DNA of 64,000 bases, from assembly GCF_040581405.1 (NCBI RefSeq), contig NZ_CP137157.1, forward strand, positions 390,001-454,000. Direction: 5' to 3'. The notes below the pieces were generated by a model. That model had not been told where the DNA came from. It searched no databases and worked only from the letters and a program-made list of their open reading frames with translations. This DNA is from Komagataeibacter sucrofermentans DSM 15973. GTDB taxonomy: Bacteria > Pseudomonadota > Alphaproteobacteria > Acetobacterales > Acetobacteraceae. Below are positions 33,877 through 43,792 of the stretch, one piece after another. Made by a program: the position numbers and the translations under genes. Every line of letters starts with the position of its first letter. The first letter of the stretch is position 1.

Positions 33877-34278
33877 ATGATGTTGCGCCCAAGGCAGATC
33901 GTGATCTGCACATCGCTTGCCGTTTCCTTCTGGTTGCTGGCGACACTCTATATTCGCTTCATGCCCGTGTTTGTTACTGATCCCCTGCGTGGGGATATCG
34001 GGTTCATTACCAGCATTCCGGTCTGCTGGCTCAGTCTCTGGCTGACCATCCGCCTGGCCAGACTTGAGCCGCAGCAGATCCTTGCGGGCTGCCTGCTCGT
34101 ACTGGCTGATGCCATGCTGATTGACGGCATCGCACTGCGCTGGTTTCACGCAGTCTATACGACCGATGAACGGACCGCACGTCTTGGCGCAGCGTGGCTG
34201 CTATGGGGATATGGGGTCAGTGCGTGGATTGCCCTTTTCGTGGCAAACCGCAGGGTGCGCCTGCATCCGGCCCGCTGA
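33877..34278 (+). CDS. Small four-helix membrane protein controlled by the adjacent TetR
   Basis: A 133-residue inner-membrane protein with four hydrophobic segments (starting at about residues 7, 42, 69 and 106) and basic loops (R-L-A-R-L-E-P, N-R-R-V-R-L-H-P-A-R). I do not recognise the family with confidence; it resembles short DUF-type integral proteins of unknown role. AAAGGA lies 7 bases before ATG 33877, which fixes the start; ATG 33862 and GTG 33853 are in frame but lie in the operator. Its only visible link is the divergent TetR gene, which suggests induction by a small molecule. Confidence 0.7.
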   Translation: MMLRPRQIVICTSLAVSFWLLATLYIRFMPVFVTDPLRGDIGFITSIPVCWLSLWLTIRLARLEPQQILAGCLLVLADAMLIDGIALRWFHAVYTTDERTARLGAAWLLWGYGVSAWIALFVANRRVRLHPAR

Positions 34279-34363
34279 AGGGCGATTACGAACGCACAAA
34301 GCCGCATTCCAACTGCATATACAGTGGATTAGCAGCTTATTATGACAGATTTATTGGATTTAA

Positions 34364-34439
34364 TGGTGCCCAAGACCGGGATCGAACCAGTGACACTGCG
34401 ATTTTCAGTCGCATGCTCTACCAACTGAGCTACTTGGGC
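34364..34439 (-). tRNA. tRNA-Phe (anticodon GAA)
   Basis: 76 bases with encoded CCA. Acceptor stem GCCCAAG/CTTGGGC, discriminator A, anticodon stem TGCGA/TCGCA around CTGAAAA (anticodon GAA), T-loop GGTTCGATCC. It is on the same strand as and downstream of yacG, as in many alphaproteobacteria. Confidence 0.97.
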
Positions 34440-34498
34440 ACCGGGCCGTTGGTCCGGCTAGGCCATGGGGCAGGGCCGTCATGACGTTGGACAAGCGT

Positions 34499-34708
34499 TT
34501 ACCCCACCTCATCATCGGGATCAACCCGTCTTGTGTATTTTTCATCCGTTTCGGAGGGAATTTCAGTAGAGGGCACGCGATACTGCCCGGAGAACCAGCG
34601 CCCGAGGTCCACATCCGCGCAGCGCCGCGAGCAGAACGGCCGGTAGCGCGGGTGGGCGGGCTGGCCACAGATGGGGCAGGGGGCGGCTTTGGGCTGCTGC
34701 GCGGTCAT
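34499..34708 (-). CDS. yacG: DNA gyrase inhibitor / zinc-finger protein YacG
   Basis: A 69-residue protein with one four-Cys zinc finger: C-P-I-C-G and, 16 residues on, F-C-S-R-R-C-A-D-V-D-L-G-R-W. This is the YacG signature. YacG binds GyrB and blocks DNA binding in E. coli. The ATG overlaps the stop of the RNase E/G-like gene by 4 bases, so the two are coupled, in the usual maf-RNase-yacG order. Confidence 0.93.
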   Translation of the reverse strand: MTAQQPKAAPCPICGQPAHPRYRPFCSRRCADVDLGRWFSGQYRVPSTEIPSETDEKYTRRVDPDDEVG

Positions 34709-35823
34709 GGTTCAAATCTCCAGCCATGGGCGGGCAGGGCCGTGTCGGCCACGGGCTGGAGCACGCGCCCGGTCAGGCGCATGAAGTCCTCCACCCAGGC
34801 CGGATGGTCCTGCATCATCTGCATGATACCATAGCCGCAGGCCAGCCGCACGGGCTGCCCGTTGGGCGGCATGCCGCGATAGGCCTGCATCTGCCCGCGC
34901 AGGGCGTGCAGCATGCGCCCCTCGCGCGAATGAAACAGTTCATGCAGCGGAGGATGCACGCGCGGGCGCACGATCTCGGCCAGGCCCAGCGCCGTAAAGC
35001 CCAGAAAGCGCGGGCGCAGCGGGTCATCGCGCAGCACCGCCTCGATCGTATCGCCCAGCGCGCGGCGCTTGCGGATGGCAAGCCCTGCCACGTCAACCAC
35101 AATCGCGCCCGACAGGTTGCGCAGCCGCAACTGGCGCATCAGGTCGGGCAGGGCATCGCGGTTGGCGGCAAACTGCGCGGTCTGTTTGGGGCGGCGGTCC
35201 ATGCTGGTGGCGGCTCCGCCATCCATATCGATCGCAATCAGGGCCGGGGTGGGCGTAATGCTGGCCGACATGCCGCCGGGTAGGGGCACGGTGGCCTCCT
35301 GCAGCGCATCGACCTGGGCGCGCAGGTCGCTGTCAAAGGCGGAACTGGCGCGTGACAGGCGTGGGTGCAGGCTGGCGGGCAAAAGGGTGGCAATGGCCGC
35401 GTCATCAATGACGATGGGCGCATCAGGATGGCGTGCGGCCAGCCGTTCCAGCGGGGTGAGGCCACGCCGCAGCAGCCGGGGGTCGGCGCCGCCGGGCAGG
35501 TCGGGGGGCAGGTTGCGCGCGCCAAGCCGCACGCCCTTGCCGCCCTGTGCGCTGCGGGTGACGGTGACAAGCACCGTCTGCCCCTGCGTAAGTGGACCCA
35601 GCCCTTCCGAATCGGGCAGGAAGCCTGCCTGCTCCTGCCCCGGCAGGGTCACGAACGTGCCGCCGAGCGCAGGCGCATGCGCGCTGACGCGGGCGCGGTA
35701 AATATCGCCCACCCCATCGGGCATGTCAGGTCGCCACAGGGCGAATTCCTGCATGACGCCATCAAGGGTTACGGCAATGCGGATTTCACCGGGGCTGCTG
35801 CTGGCGCAGATGCGCGCGCTCAC
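34705..35823 (-). CDS. Short ribonuclease E/G-like protein
   Basis: A 372-residue protein aligning to the catalytic half of RNase E/G. An S1-like segment lies at about 35-110. The catalytic core has L-I-A-I-D-M-D-G-G (family I-D-V-N-T/S) and R-Q-L-R-L-R-N-L-S-G-A-I-V-V-D-V-A-G-L (family I-D-F-I-D-M), followed by G-F-T-A-L-G-L-A-E-I. Both aspartates equivalent to E. coli Asp303 and Asp346 are kept, while the Asn has become Asp and F-I-D-M is lost. The Cys-x-x-Cys zinc link is absent. GTG 35823 overlaps the maf stop. It may be a low-activity or differently specific RNase. Confidence 0.85.
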   Translation of the reverse strand: MSARICASSSPGEIRIAVTLDGVMQEFALWRPDMPDGVGDIYRARVSAHAPALGGTFVTLPGQEQAGFLPDSEGLGPLTQGQTVLVTVTRSAQGGKGVRLGARNLPPDLPGGADPRLLRRGLTPLERLAARHPDAPIVIDDAAIATLLPASLHPRLSRASSAFDSDLRAQVDALQEATVPLPGGMSASITPTPALIAIDMDGGAATSMDRRPKQTAQFAANRDALPDLMRQLRLRNLSGAIVVDVAGLAIRKRRALGDTIEAVLRDDPLRPRFLGFTALGLAEIVRPRVHPPLHELFHSREGRMLHALRGQMQAYRGMPPNGQPVRLACGYGIMQMMQDHPAWVEDFMRLTGRVLQPVADTALPAHGWRFEP

Positions 35824-36449
35824 GAAAGCCAGCTTCCCTTCTGCCCGCGCAGCAACTGGGCTGTCTCGAACAGAGGCAGGCCCACAATGCCGGTGTAGCT
35901 GCCTGACATGAATCGTACAAATGCTGCTGCATGGCCCTGTATGGCGTAGCCGCCCGCCTTGCCCTGCCAGTCGCCTGCGGCAATGAGCGCATCGATCTGC
36001 ACAGGTGTAAGGCGCGAGAAGGTGACCGTGCTGGCGACAATGCGGCTACCTGCACGCCCTTCGGCCCATGCTGCCGTGGGGCGCAGGGCGATGGCGGTAA
36101 AAACGGTATGACGGCGGCCCGAAAGCCGCTCGAGGCAGGCGCGCGCCGTCTGCTCGTCTTCCGTCTTGGGCAGGATGCGGCGGCCAAGGGCCACGACCGT
36201 ATCGGCTGCCAGCACGAGTGCGGGGCCTTCGATCTGGCCAGCCACATGCGCCGCCTTTTCAGCGGCGAGCCGCTCGGCGTAAGGGCGGGGCAACTCGTCA
36301 TGCCGGGGCGTTTCATCGATATTGGCTGGAAAGACCTGACCGGGCACGAGCCCGATCTGGCGTAGCAGGTCAAGCCTGCGGGGTGAAGCCGAGGCGAGGA
36401 CAAGCCGCACCTCCGCCTCCGCGCCGCCGGGCGCGGGGGTTCCGGTCAT
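35820..36449 (-). CDS. maf: Maf family nucleoside triphosphate pyrophosphatase
   Basis: A 209-residue enzyme that removes non-canonical or modified nucleotides. Motifs: L-A-S-A-S-P-R-R-L-D-L-L (substrate pocket), N-I-D-E-T, Y-A-E-R-L-A-A-E-K-A, L-A-A-D-T-V-V-A-L-G with the catalytic Asp, L-S-G-R-R-H-T-V-F-T-A and G-K-A-G-G-Y-A-I-Q-G. Whether it prefers dTTP/UTP or m7GTP cannot be decided here. ATG 36449 is used; an in-frame TTG lies at 36458. It follows infA by 16 bases. Confidence 0.93.
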   Translation of the reverse strand: MTGTPAPGGAEAEVRLVLASASPRRLDLLRQIGLVPGQVFPANIDETPRHDELPRPYAERLAAEKAAHVAGQIEGPALVLAADTVVALGRRILPKTEDEQTARACLERLSGRRHTVFTAIALRPTAAWAEGRAGSRIVASTVTFSRLTPVQIDALIAAGDWQGKAGGYAIQGHAAAFVRFMSGSYTGIVGLPLFETAQLLRGQKGSWLS

Positions 36450-36465
36450 GACCGACAAGGGCGGC

Positions 36466-36684
36466 TTACTTGAAGCGGAAGGTGATGCGACCCTTTGTCA
36501 GGTCATAAGGCGTCATTTCCACATTCACGCGGTCACCGGCGAGTACGCGGATGCGGTTCTTGCGCATCTTGCCGCTGGTATGCGCCAGGATGGTGTGCTC
36601 GTTATCCAGTGTAACGCGGAACATGGCATTGGGCAGCAGTTCGGTAACCGTGCCGCTGAATTCGATCATGTCTTCTTTAGACAT
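36466..36684 (-). CDS. infA: Translation initiation factor IF-1
   Basis: A 72-residue OB-fold protein that binds the ribosomal A site during initiation. The sequence [12 protein letters not shown] and [14 protein letters not shown] is a near-perfect family match. ATG 36684 follows AAGGACACG; the ATG at 36696 is in frame but without a ribosome site. It heads the block infA-maf-RNase-yacG-tRNA-Phe. Confidence 0.97.
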   Translation of the reverse strand: MSKEDMIEFSGTVTELLPNAMFRVTLDNEHTILAHTSGKMRKNRIRVLAGDRVNVEMTPYDLTKGRITFRFK

Positions 36685-36781
36685 CGTGTCCTTCAATCAT
36701 CAAAATGGCCGTCCTGCCGCGGGCCCGCGGCGTAGTACGGTTGGTTTATGTGGGGAGACTCGCCGCCGGGGTCAAGTTCCG

Positions 36782-38086
36782 TTATTGCGCGCCCTCAAGC
36801 TTTGCCAGCCGTACCGCCACGCTAAGGGCATGGGCATCAAGCCCTTCGGCCTGAGCAAGGCTTACGGCGGCAGGCCCGATTTCACGCAGCGACTCGGCCT
36901 GCGCCTCGATGAACGTGGTGCGCTTGATAAAGTCGAACACCGAAAGCCCCGACGAGAACCGCGCCGTGCGGCTGGTGGGCAGCACATGGTTCGGCCCCCC
37001 CACGTAATCGCCGATCGCCTCGGGGCAGTAGCGCCCCACGAAGATCGCGCCCGCATGCCGCACGCGGTCAAAAACCGGCTGCGGATTATCGATCATGAGT
37101 TCCAGATGTTCCGGGGCGATCTCGTTTACAAGGTCGGCGGCTTCATCAAGGTCGCGCACGGTAATGATCGCGCCATGCGCATCCCAGCTGGCGCGGGCGA
37201 TTGCCGCGCGCGGCAGGGTTTCAAGCTCGGTCGCCACGGCCTGTTCCACCTTCGCCGCCATGCCGGCATCGGGCGTGATCAGGATGGACTGGGCCATGGG
37301 GTCGTGTTCGGCCTGGGCCAGCAGGTCAAGGGCAATGGCGCGGGGGTCGTTGTTGCCATCGGCAAGCACCACCACTTCCGACGGACCCGCAATGCTGTCG
37401 ATACCCACCGTGCCGAACACCTGCCGCTTGGCTTCGGCCACATAGGCATTGCCCGGCCCCACCACGCGGTCAACCGGGGCGATGGTGGCGGTGCCATAAG
37501 CCATGGCACCCACGGCCTGGGCGCCACCCACGCGGTAGATCTCGGTCACACCCGCGCGGCGGGCGGCGGCGAGCACGAGCGGGTTGAGCACGCCATCGGG
37601 CGTGGGCACGCACATGGCAATGCGCCCGACACCCGCCACATGGGCGGGGATGGCGTTCATCAGCACGGACGAAGGATAGGCCGCCTTGCCGCCGGGCACG
37701 TACAGCCCCACCGAATCCAGCGCCGTCCAGCGCATGCCCAGTGTCACGCCTGCGCCATCGACATATTTCATGTCGGCCGGCATCTGCGCCCTGTGAAAGG
37801 ACTCGATGCGGGTGGCAGCGACTTCAAGCGCCTCAAGCAGGGCGGGGGGCACGTGCGCGCAGGCGGCCTCGACCTCTGCGGGCGTGATGCGCAGGGTGGC
37901 GGGGGTGACGCTGGTGCGGTCGAAGCGGTTGGTGAATTCGCACAGCGCCGCATCCCCGCGCGTGCGCACGGCGGCGAGGATCTCGGTTACGGGGCCATCG
38001 ACGCGGGCGGTATCGCTGTCGCGCTCGGTCAGCAGGCGTCGGAACTCGGCGTGGAAATCCGCCTGGGTGCTCGTCAGGCGCTTCAT
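36782..38086 (-). CDS. hisD: Histidinol dehydrogenase
   Basis: A 434-residue zinc enzyme that oxidises L-histidinol to histidine in two NAD-dependent steps. Motifs: V-G-L-Y-V-P-G-G-K-A-A-Y-P-S-S-V, G-P-G-N-A-Y-V-A-E-A-K-R, I-A-G-P-S-E-V-V-V-L, Q-A-E-H-D with the zinc Gln and His, and A-P-E-H-L-E-L-M. It overlaps the hisG stop by 4 bases (ATGA). Only hisG and hisD of the pathway lie here, so the his genes are split in this genome. Confidence 0.96.
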   Translation of the reverse strand: MKRLTSTQADFHAEFRRLLTERDSDTARVDGPVTEILAAVRTRGDAALCEFTNRFDRTSVTPATLRITPAEVEAACAHVPPALLEALEVAATRIESFHRAQMPADMKYVDGAGVTLGMRWTALDSVGLYVPGGKAAYPSSVLMNAIPAHVAGVGRIAMCVPTPDGVLNPLVLAAARRAGVTEIYRVGGAQAVGAMAYGTATIAPVDRVVGPGNAYVAEAKRQVFGTVGIDSIAGPSEVVVLADGNNDPRAIALDLLAQAEHDPMAQSILITPDAGMAAKVEQAVATELETLPRAAIARASWDAHGAIITVRDLDEAADLVNEIAPEHLELMIDNPQPVFDRVRHAGAIFVGRYCPEAIGDYVGGPNHVLPTSRTARFSSGLSVFDFIKRTTFIEAQAESLREIGPAAVSLAQAEGLDAHALSVAVRLAKLEGAQ

Positions 38087-38790
38087 GCCGTGTGCTCCTT
38101 GGCCAGTGCCGTGCGGAAACGGTTGATGATCGCGGTAATGCGCTCGGGCTGGGTTTTCAGCGCCGTGCGGTTCACGATCAGGCGGCTGGTGATGTGGGCG
38201 ATGGTCTGGGTTTCCTCCAGCCCGTTGGCGCGCAGCGTGGAGCCGGTATCGACCAGATCGACGATCAGGTGCGAAAGATCCAGCACCGGGGCCAGTTCCA
38301 TCGCGCCATGCAGGTGCACGATGGAGGCATTGATGCCACGCGCCGCGAAATGCCGCCGCGTGAGCGAAGGATACTTGGTGGCCACCCGCACCTGCGAGAG
38401 GCGGTTGGGGTTGTCTTCCTGCCCGCTGCGATCCTTGGGCTGGGCGATGGAAATGCGGCACCCGCCAATGCCCAGATCAAGCGGGGCATAGATTTCGGGA
38501 TAGTCGAATTCCATCAGCACATCAGCGCCGCAGATGCCGATCTGCGCCCCGCCAAAGGCCACGAAGGTCGCCACATCGAACGAGCGCACGCGCACCACGT
38601 CGATGCCGGGGTTATTGGTCGAGAAACGCAGGAGGCGGCTTTTATCGTCACTGAAATCCGGTCCGGGCACAATGCCCGCCATATGCAGAAGCGGCGCCGC
38701 GGCTTTGAGGATACGGCCCTTGGGCAGGGCGAGTACCAGCGGGCTATCCGTTTCCGGAATGGCGGTCTGGGCCGGTGACAGGACGGTCAA
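38083..38790 (-). CDS. hisG: ATP phosphoribosyltransferase, short form
   Basis: A 235-residue first enzyme of histidine synthesis. L-A-L-P-K-G-R-I and the P-loop-like D-L-V-D-T-G-S-T-L-R-A-N-G-L are present. The protein ends right after the catalytic domains without the ACT-like regulatory domain, so this is the short HisG that needs HisZ for activity; hisZ is not in the window. Start TTG 38790 has GGAG 8 bases upstream; GTG codons at 38802 and 38820 are alternatives. The hisD ATG overlaps its stop. Confidence 0.93.
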   Translation of the reverse strand: MTVLSPAQTAIPETDSPLVLALPKGRILKAAAPLLHMAGIVPGPDFSDDKSRLLRFSTNNPGIDVVRVRSFDVATFVAFGGAQIGICGADVLMEFDYPEIYAPLDLGIGGCRISIAQPKDRSGQEDNPNRLSQVRVATKYPSLTRRHFAARGINASIVHLHGAMELAPVLDLSHLIVDLVDTGSTLRANGLEETQTIAHITSRLIVNRTALKTQPERITAIINRFRTALAKEHTA

Positions 38791-38907
38791 TGCATTCTCC
38801 ACGCATGAAGGCAGGCCCACCGCAATCGCAGGCGGGCCTTAAGTGACATGCGCGCATACCACATTCAGCCATCATGCAGGAAGCGCGCTTTTCTCAGGCC
38901 AGATGCC

Positions 38908-40170
<1,263 letters not shown>

Positions 40171-40187
40171 AGGCTTGCGGTTCCTGC

Positions 40188-40742
40188 TTACATGCGCGGT
40201 GGGGCGACGCCGATCTGCCCCATGTATTTGCCCTTGCGGTCGGCGTAGCTGACCTCGCACGGTGAGGCCCCCTGAAAGAACAGGAACTGGCAGATGCCCT
40301 CATTGGCATAGATGCGCGCGGGCAGCGGCGTGGTGTTGCTGATCTCGATCGTGACCTGCCCCTCCCATTCCGGCTCCAGCGGGGTCACGTTGACGATAAT
40401 GCCGCAGCGCGCATAGGTGGATTTGCCCAGGCACACCACCAGCGTGTCACGCGGTATGCGGAAATACTCGACCGTATGCGCCAGCACGAAGCTGTGGGGC
40501 GGGATGGTGCAGCAGTCGCCATGGCGGGTGACGAAGCTGTTCTCGGCAAAGTTCTTGGGGTCGACCACCGCGTTGTCCACGTCGGTGAAAATCTTGAATT
40601 CGTTGGCGATGCGCGCATCGTAGCCATAGGAGGACAGGCCGAAGGAAATGACGCCCTCACGGCTCTGTTTTTCCACGAAAGGCTCGATCATGCCGTGTTC
40701 CGTGGCCATGCGACGAATCCACGTATCAGGCATTATGGGCAT
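40188..40742 (-). CDS. dcd: dCTP deaminase
   Basis: A 184-residue trimeric enzyme that converts dCTP to dUTP for thymidylate synthesis. Motifs: [28 protein letters not shown], and T-P-L-E-P-E-W-E-G with the catalytic Glu. A very strong ribosome site (GGAGGAACGG) precedes ATG 40742. It is followed by murA after 17 bases. Confidence 0.96.
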   Translation of the reverse strand: MPIMPDTWIRRMATEHGMIEPFVEKQSREGVISFGLSSYGYDARIANEFKIFTDVDNAVVDPKNFAENSFVTRHGDCCTIPPHSFVLAHTVEYFRIPRDTLVVCLGKSTYARCGIIVNVTPLEPEWEGQVTIEISNTTPLPARIYANEGICQFLFFQGASPCEVSYADRKGKYMGQIGVAPPRM

Positions 40743-40836
40743 GGTGTCCGTTCCTCCGGCATGGATTGCGCGCAGGGCGTGCCCTGCGGCTTGCGCGACC
40801 ACTAACGAAGTGATCGGCCAACCGCAACCGGCAAAA

Positions 40837-41016
40837 TCACGCTTCGTTGCCGGATGTGTCCTGCGGCGGGGCCTCGGGCGGCGTAATGCGCGCGCGGCTC
40901 TGCTGCTTGCGCCTGCGCAGGTTCGCGCGCAGGGCTTCGGCCTCGCGCTCGAGGCGGGCAAGGCGCGCGGCTTCGGCCCTGTCGGTCAGGCGGGGGGTGT
41001 CAGGCCGGTCGGTCAT
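40837..41016 (-). CDS. Very short, highly charged protein (59 residues)
   Basis: The product starts [14 protein letters not shown] and continues with an Arg/Glu/Ala-rich helix ([18 protein letters not shown]) and an acidic, Pro-rich tail. Composition and codon use resemble the neighbours, and short basic proteins with L-R-x-N-L-x-R-R-K are common next to core genes in alphaproteobacteria. No ribosome site is clear. It lies between the Rieske oxygenase and dcd on the same strand. Function is unknown. Confidence 0.6.
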   Translation of the reverse strand: MTDRPDTPRLTDRAEAARLARLEREAEALRANLRRRKQQSRARITPPEAPPQDTSGNEA

Positions 41017-41076
41017 GGCGGTGTTTCGTTCAAAGGCAGGGCCATCCGCCCCATGCCGGGGCGGATGGCGGGGCGC

Positions 41077-42231
41077 TCAGGCCGTGGTTTCGGGTGTGGC
41101 GGCGCAGGCAGCGGGTGCGGCGAGCGCTACGGGTGCCGCGTCAGCCTGCGGTGCTGCATCCTGCGCAATGCCGCAGCGCGTGAGCAGTTCGCGCAGCGCC
41201 TTGACCACGGGGAAGATCTCGACATTGCGGTCGTGGCCCACCTCGTTCCACGCCGCCTGCTCCAGTTCCACGATTTCCTTGTCTTCAAGGAAGATGCGGT
41301 TGGTGAACCAGCCCAGCGCAGGCCAGATCAGGTCGATCAGCAGCGGGGTCTGCGGGCGCAGGATGGACAGCAGGCCAAAGGCCTGGGTCACGCGCTCGTC
41401 CTTGTCCACCGGCACGTAGGCCGTCCACAGATCCATGATCAGGTCACCGTCCTTATCGGTGATGCGCAGGGTCTGGTACGGGTATTCGGTGCGGATGGTC
41501 ACCACTTCCTCAATGGGCTGTTCGCGGCCGTTGAGGTCCTTGTGCTTGCCAAAGATCAGGCGCTCGGCCAGCGGCTGCTGGCCCGCGCAGCGCATGAAGC
41601 TGTAGCGTGCCTCGATGAAGTCCTCGCCCTTGTCCTGACCAAGGAAACGCGCCTTGATCTGGCCCATCTGGCGGCGGTGCAGGAACTGATGGTTCATGTC
41701 CATCAGGTTCTCGTGCATGAAGGTGTAGTGGCAGTTCACGCGCGGGCCGAACTGCTTGGTCTTGTAGGCGGGATTGGCGGTCTGGGCCAGTTTGGGGAAG
41801 GGGACGGTATCCGCCTTGGCCGGATCGCCGGGGAAGACGAAGATCAGCCCGCCTTCCTCACGCACGGGGAAGGTGCGCACGCCGTTGGGCATCTTGCCCT
41901 TGCCCAGATAGGGCACGTCGATGCAGCGCCCCGAGCGGCCAAACGCCCAGCCATGATAGCAGCAGCGCACGGTCTGGCCATTCACGGTGCCCTTGCTCAG
42001 CGGCACCTGGCGGTGGGGGCATCGGTCGAACAGGGCAAAGACGGTGCCTTCCTCCGGGCGGACGAGCACCATGGGAATGCCCGCAAAGCTGACGGCCAGC
42101 GTCTTGTTCCGGCGCAGGGCGGAAGACCACGCCACCGGATACCAGAAATCCGGGTTGGAATTGACCCGCCGCAGGTCGGGCGTGGCTGCCGTGGCGGCGG
42201 TGTCTGTCTGGACGGGGGAAATCTGGTTCAT
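41077..42231 (-). CDS. Rieske non-haem iron oxygenase, alpha-subunit type
   Basis: A 384-residue oxygenase component. The Rieske [2Fe-2S] site is C-P-H-R and C-C-Y-H-G-W (about residues 70-95). The mononuclear iron site is E-N-L-M-D-M-N-H-Q-F-L-H-R-R (about 170-183), the D-x-x-H-x-x-x-x-H pattern of aromatic-ring or sterol-type hydroxylases. No reductase or beta-subunit gene is adjacent, so it must take electrons from another system. The substrate cannot be read from the sequence. ATG 42231 is used; GTG 42255 is in frame. The tail is Ala-rich. Confidence 0.9.
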   Translation of the reverse strand: MNQISPVQTDTAATAATPDLRRVNSNPDFWYPVAWSSALRRNKTLAVSFAGIPMVLVRPEEGTVFALFDRCPHRQVPLSKGTVNGQTVRCCYHGWAFGRSGRCIDVPYLGKGKMPNGVRTFPVREEGGLIFVFPGDPAKADTVPFPKLAQTANPAYKTKQFGPRVNCHYTFMHENLMDMNHQFLHRRQMGQIKARFLGQDKGEDFIEARYSFMRCAGQQPLAERLIFGKHKDLNGREQPIEEVVTIRTEYPYQTLRITDKDGDLIMDLWTAYVPVDKDERVTQAFGLLSILRPQTPLLIDLIWPALGWFTNRIFLEDKEIVELEQAAWNEVGHDRNVEIFPVVKALRELLTRCGIAQDAAPQADAAPVALAAPAACAATPETTA

Positions 42232-42462
42232 GTGGTGCAGTCCCGAAGTGTTCACGTTAAACGGCGGTCAGCGGGCATCCCCGTCCGCCAGGAATCAGAA
42301 TGTGCCATGGGTGAAGAATTTCAGCCGGGTTGTCGACTGTAAAACAGTCCCTTGCATATGGCCCATGCTCGGGGCTGGATGCTCCGCCAGGGTTTTGGGG
42401 CGGGCATGAGGCAGATCAAGGCATTGTTGCACCGTATATGACATAATTACGGTGCAACCCTT
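42232..42462. other. 231-base gap between oxygenase and glycosyltransferase genes
   Basis: No ORF of note. It holds a small perfect hairpin GACTGT-AAA-ACAGTC at 42335-42349 and the larger hairpin at 42426-42456. Confidence 0.5.
42426..42456 (-). terminator. Long hairpin after the GT4 gene
   Basis: TTGCACCGTA (42426-42435) and TACGGTGCAA (42447-42456) pair perfectly over ten bases; the loop may form a further TAT/ATA pair. It begins 7 bases after the glycosyltransferase stop. No T-run follows, so it may be a transcript-stabilising or factor-assisted hairpin. Confidence 0.55.
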
Positions 42463-43692
42463 TCAGCCAGCCTGGGGCAGGGCTTCCTCATCCCACTCCG
42501 GGCTGCCCATGGCGGTGTGATAAAACGTATCCGCCAGCCGGGTGTGCAGGAGTTCATCATAAACGCATAGCGTCGCGTACTGCATGGCCTGGGTGGAATA
42601 ATGCAGCAGCACGTTTTCGCGCGCACGCACGGCAAGATCCGCGCGTTCTTCCACTGACAACGCGGCCACGTGGCGGATGCACGCTGCCAGCGCCTGCGTG
42701 TCATCGGGGGGGAAGGCAAAGCCGGTCACGCCGTTGTCTACTGTTTCGAGCGCCGCGCCATGGGCGGCCACGATCACGGGGCGGCCCATGGCCTGCGCCT
42801 CCACCACCACGCGGCCAAACGGTTCGGGCCGGCGCGAGGGCACCACGATCATGTCAGCCAGCATCATGGCCGCGGGCATGTCCGCGCAGTGCCCGGCAAA
42901 GCGCAAATGTTCGGCAATGCCGCTGCGTTCGGCCTGGGCCACGAGCGCGCGGCCTTCCTTCGCGTTGGCCTCGCCCACGAAAATGCACACCCAGTCCCGG
43001 CTGAAGCCTTCCGTGCGGGTGAGATGGGCCAGCGCCTCGATCAGCACGGCATGGCCTTTCCACGCCGTTACGCGCGCGGGTAGCATGATGACCGTGGCCC
43101 CATCGGGGATGTGCCATAGCCCCAGCAGCTTCTGCACCCGGTTGCCGCGCACGTTATGCGGGTCAAAGCGCAGCATGTCCGCCCCGCGCGGGATCAGGCG
43201 CAGGCGGTCGTCGCCCACCTTGTATTCATCACGCAGGCGGGTGGCAATGTACTGGCTGATGGCAATGACCCGCGCGCCCGAGGCCAGCACGCTGTTATAG
43301 CGCTTCTTGCCCGGCAGGTTGGCCGCGTGCACGCCATGCCACGTGGTGACCAGCGGCACGCCCGCCCTGCGGCAGGCAAGCGATGCCGCCCAGGCGGGCG
43401 CGCGCGAGCGGGCGTGCACCAGGCTGACGCCATGTTCGGCCATGACATGACACAGCCGGCTGGCGTTGCGCATGATGGAGAAGGGGTTCTTGGCCCCGAG
43501 TTCGAGCGCGATGGGGGTTGCGCCGATATATTTCAGGCGTGGCACAAGGCGCCCGCCCGCACTGGCCACCAGCGCCGTGCCGCCAGCCTGTACGATGGCC
43601 TGCGCCATTTCCAGCGTGCCATGTTCTATGCCGCCGGATTCGAGTGCTGGCAGCACCTGCAGGATGACGGGTCGGTCAGTAACGGTTTGCAT
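42463..43692 (-). CDS. Glycosyltransferase family 4
   Basis: A 409-residue GT-B enzyme. The N-terminal Rossmann domain has L-P-A-L-E-S-G-G-I-E-H-G-T, V-H-A-R-S-R-A-P-A-W and T-T-W-H-G-V-H. The C-terminal nucleotide-sugar domain has P-A-R-V-T-A-W-K-G-H and R-P-E-P-F-G-R-V-V-V-E-A-Q-A-M-G-R-P-V-I with the conserved E-x7-E motif. It probably adds a sugar in LPS core or exopolysaccharide synthesis at the inner face of the membrane; a GT9 gene lies nearby on the other strand. ATG 43692 overlaps an in-frame GTG 43695. Confidence 0.92.
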   Translation of the reverse strand: MQTVTDRPVILQVLPALESGGIEHGTLEMAQAIVQAGGTALVASAGGRLVPRLKYIGATPIALELGAKNPFSIMRNASRLCHVMAEHGVSLVHARSRAPAWAASLACRRAGVPLVTTWHGVHAANLPGKKRYNSVLASGARVIAISQYIATRLRDEYKVGDDRLRLIPRGADMLRFDPHNVRGNRVQKLLGLWHIPDGATVIMLPARVTAWKGHAVLIEALAHLTRTEGFSRDWVCIFVGEANAKEGRALVAQAERSGIAEHLRFAGHCADMPAAMMLADMIVVPSRRPEPFGRVVVEAQAMGRPVIVAAHGAALETVDNGVTGFAFPPDDTQALAACIRHVAALSVEERADLAVRARENVLLHYSTQAMQYATLCVYDELLHTRLADTFYHTAMGSPEWDEEALPQAG

Positions 43693-43792
43693 CACATTTC
43701 ACCATACCACGAACGCAATGGAACTGCACGGTCTGCGGGTCAATGGGGCTTTGGCCTTGACCTTGGCCGCAGGCAGGCCGACGAATGCGCTA

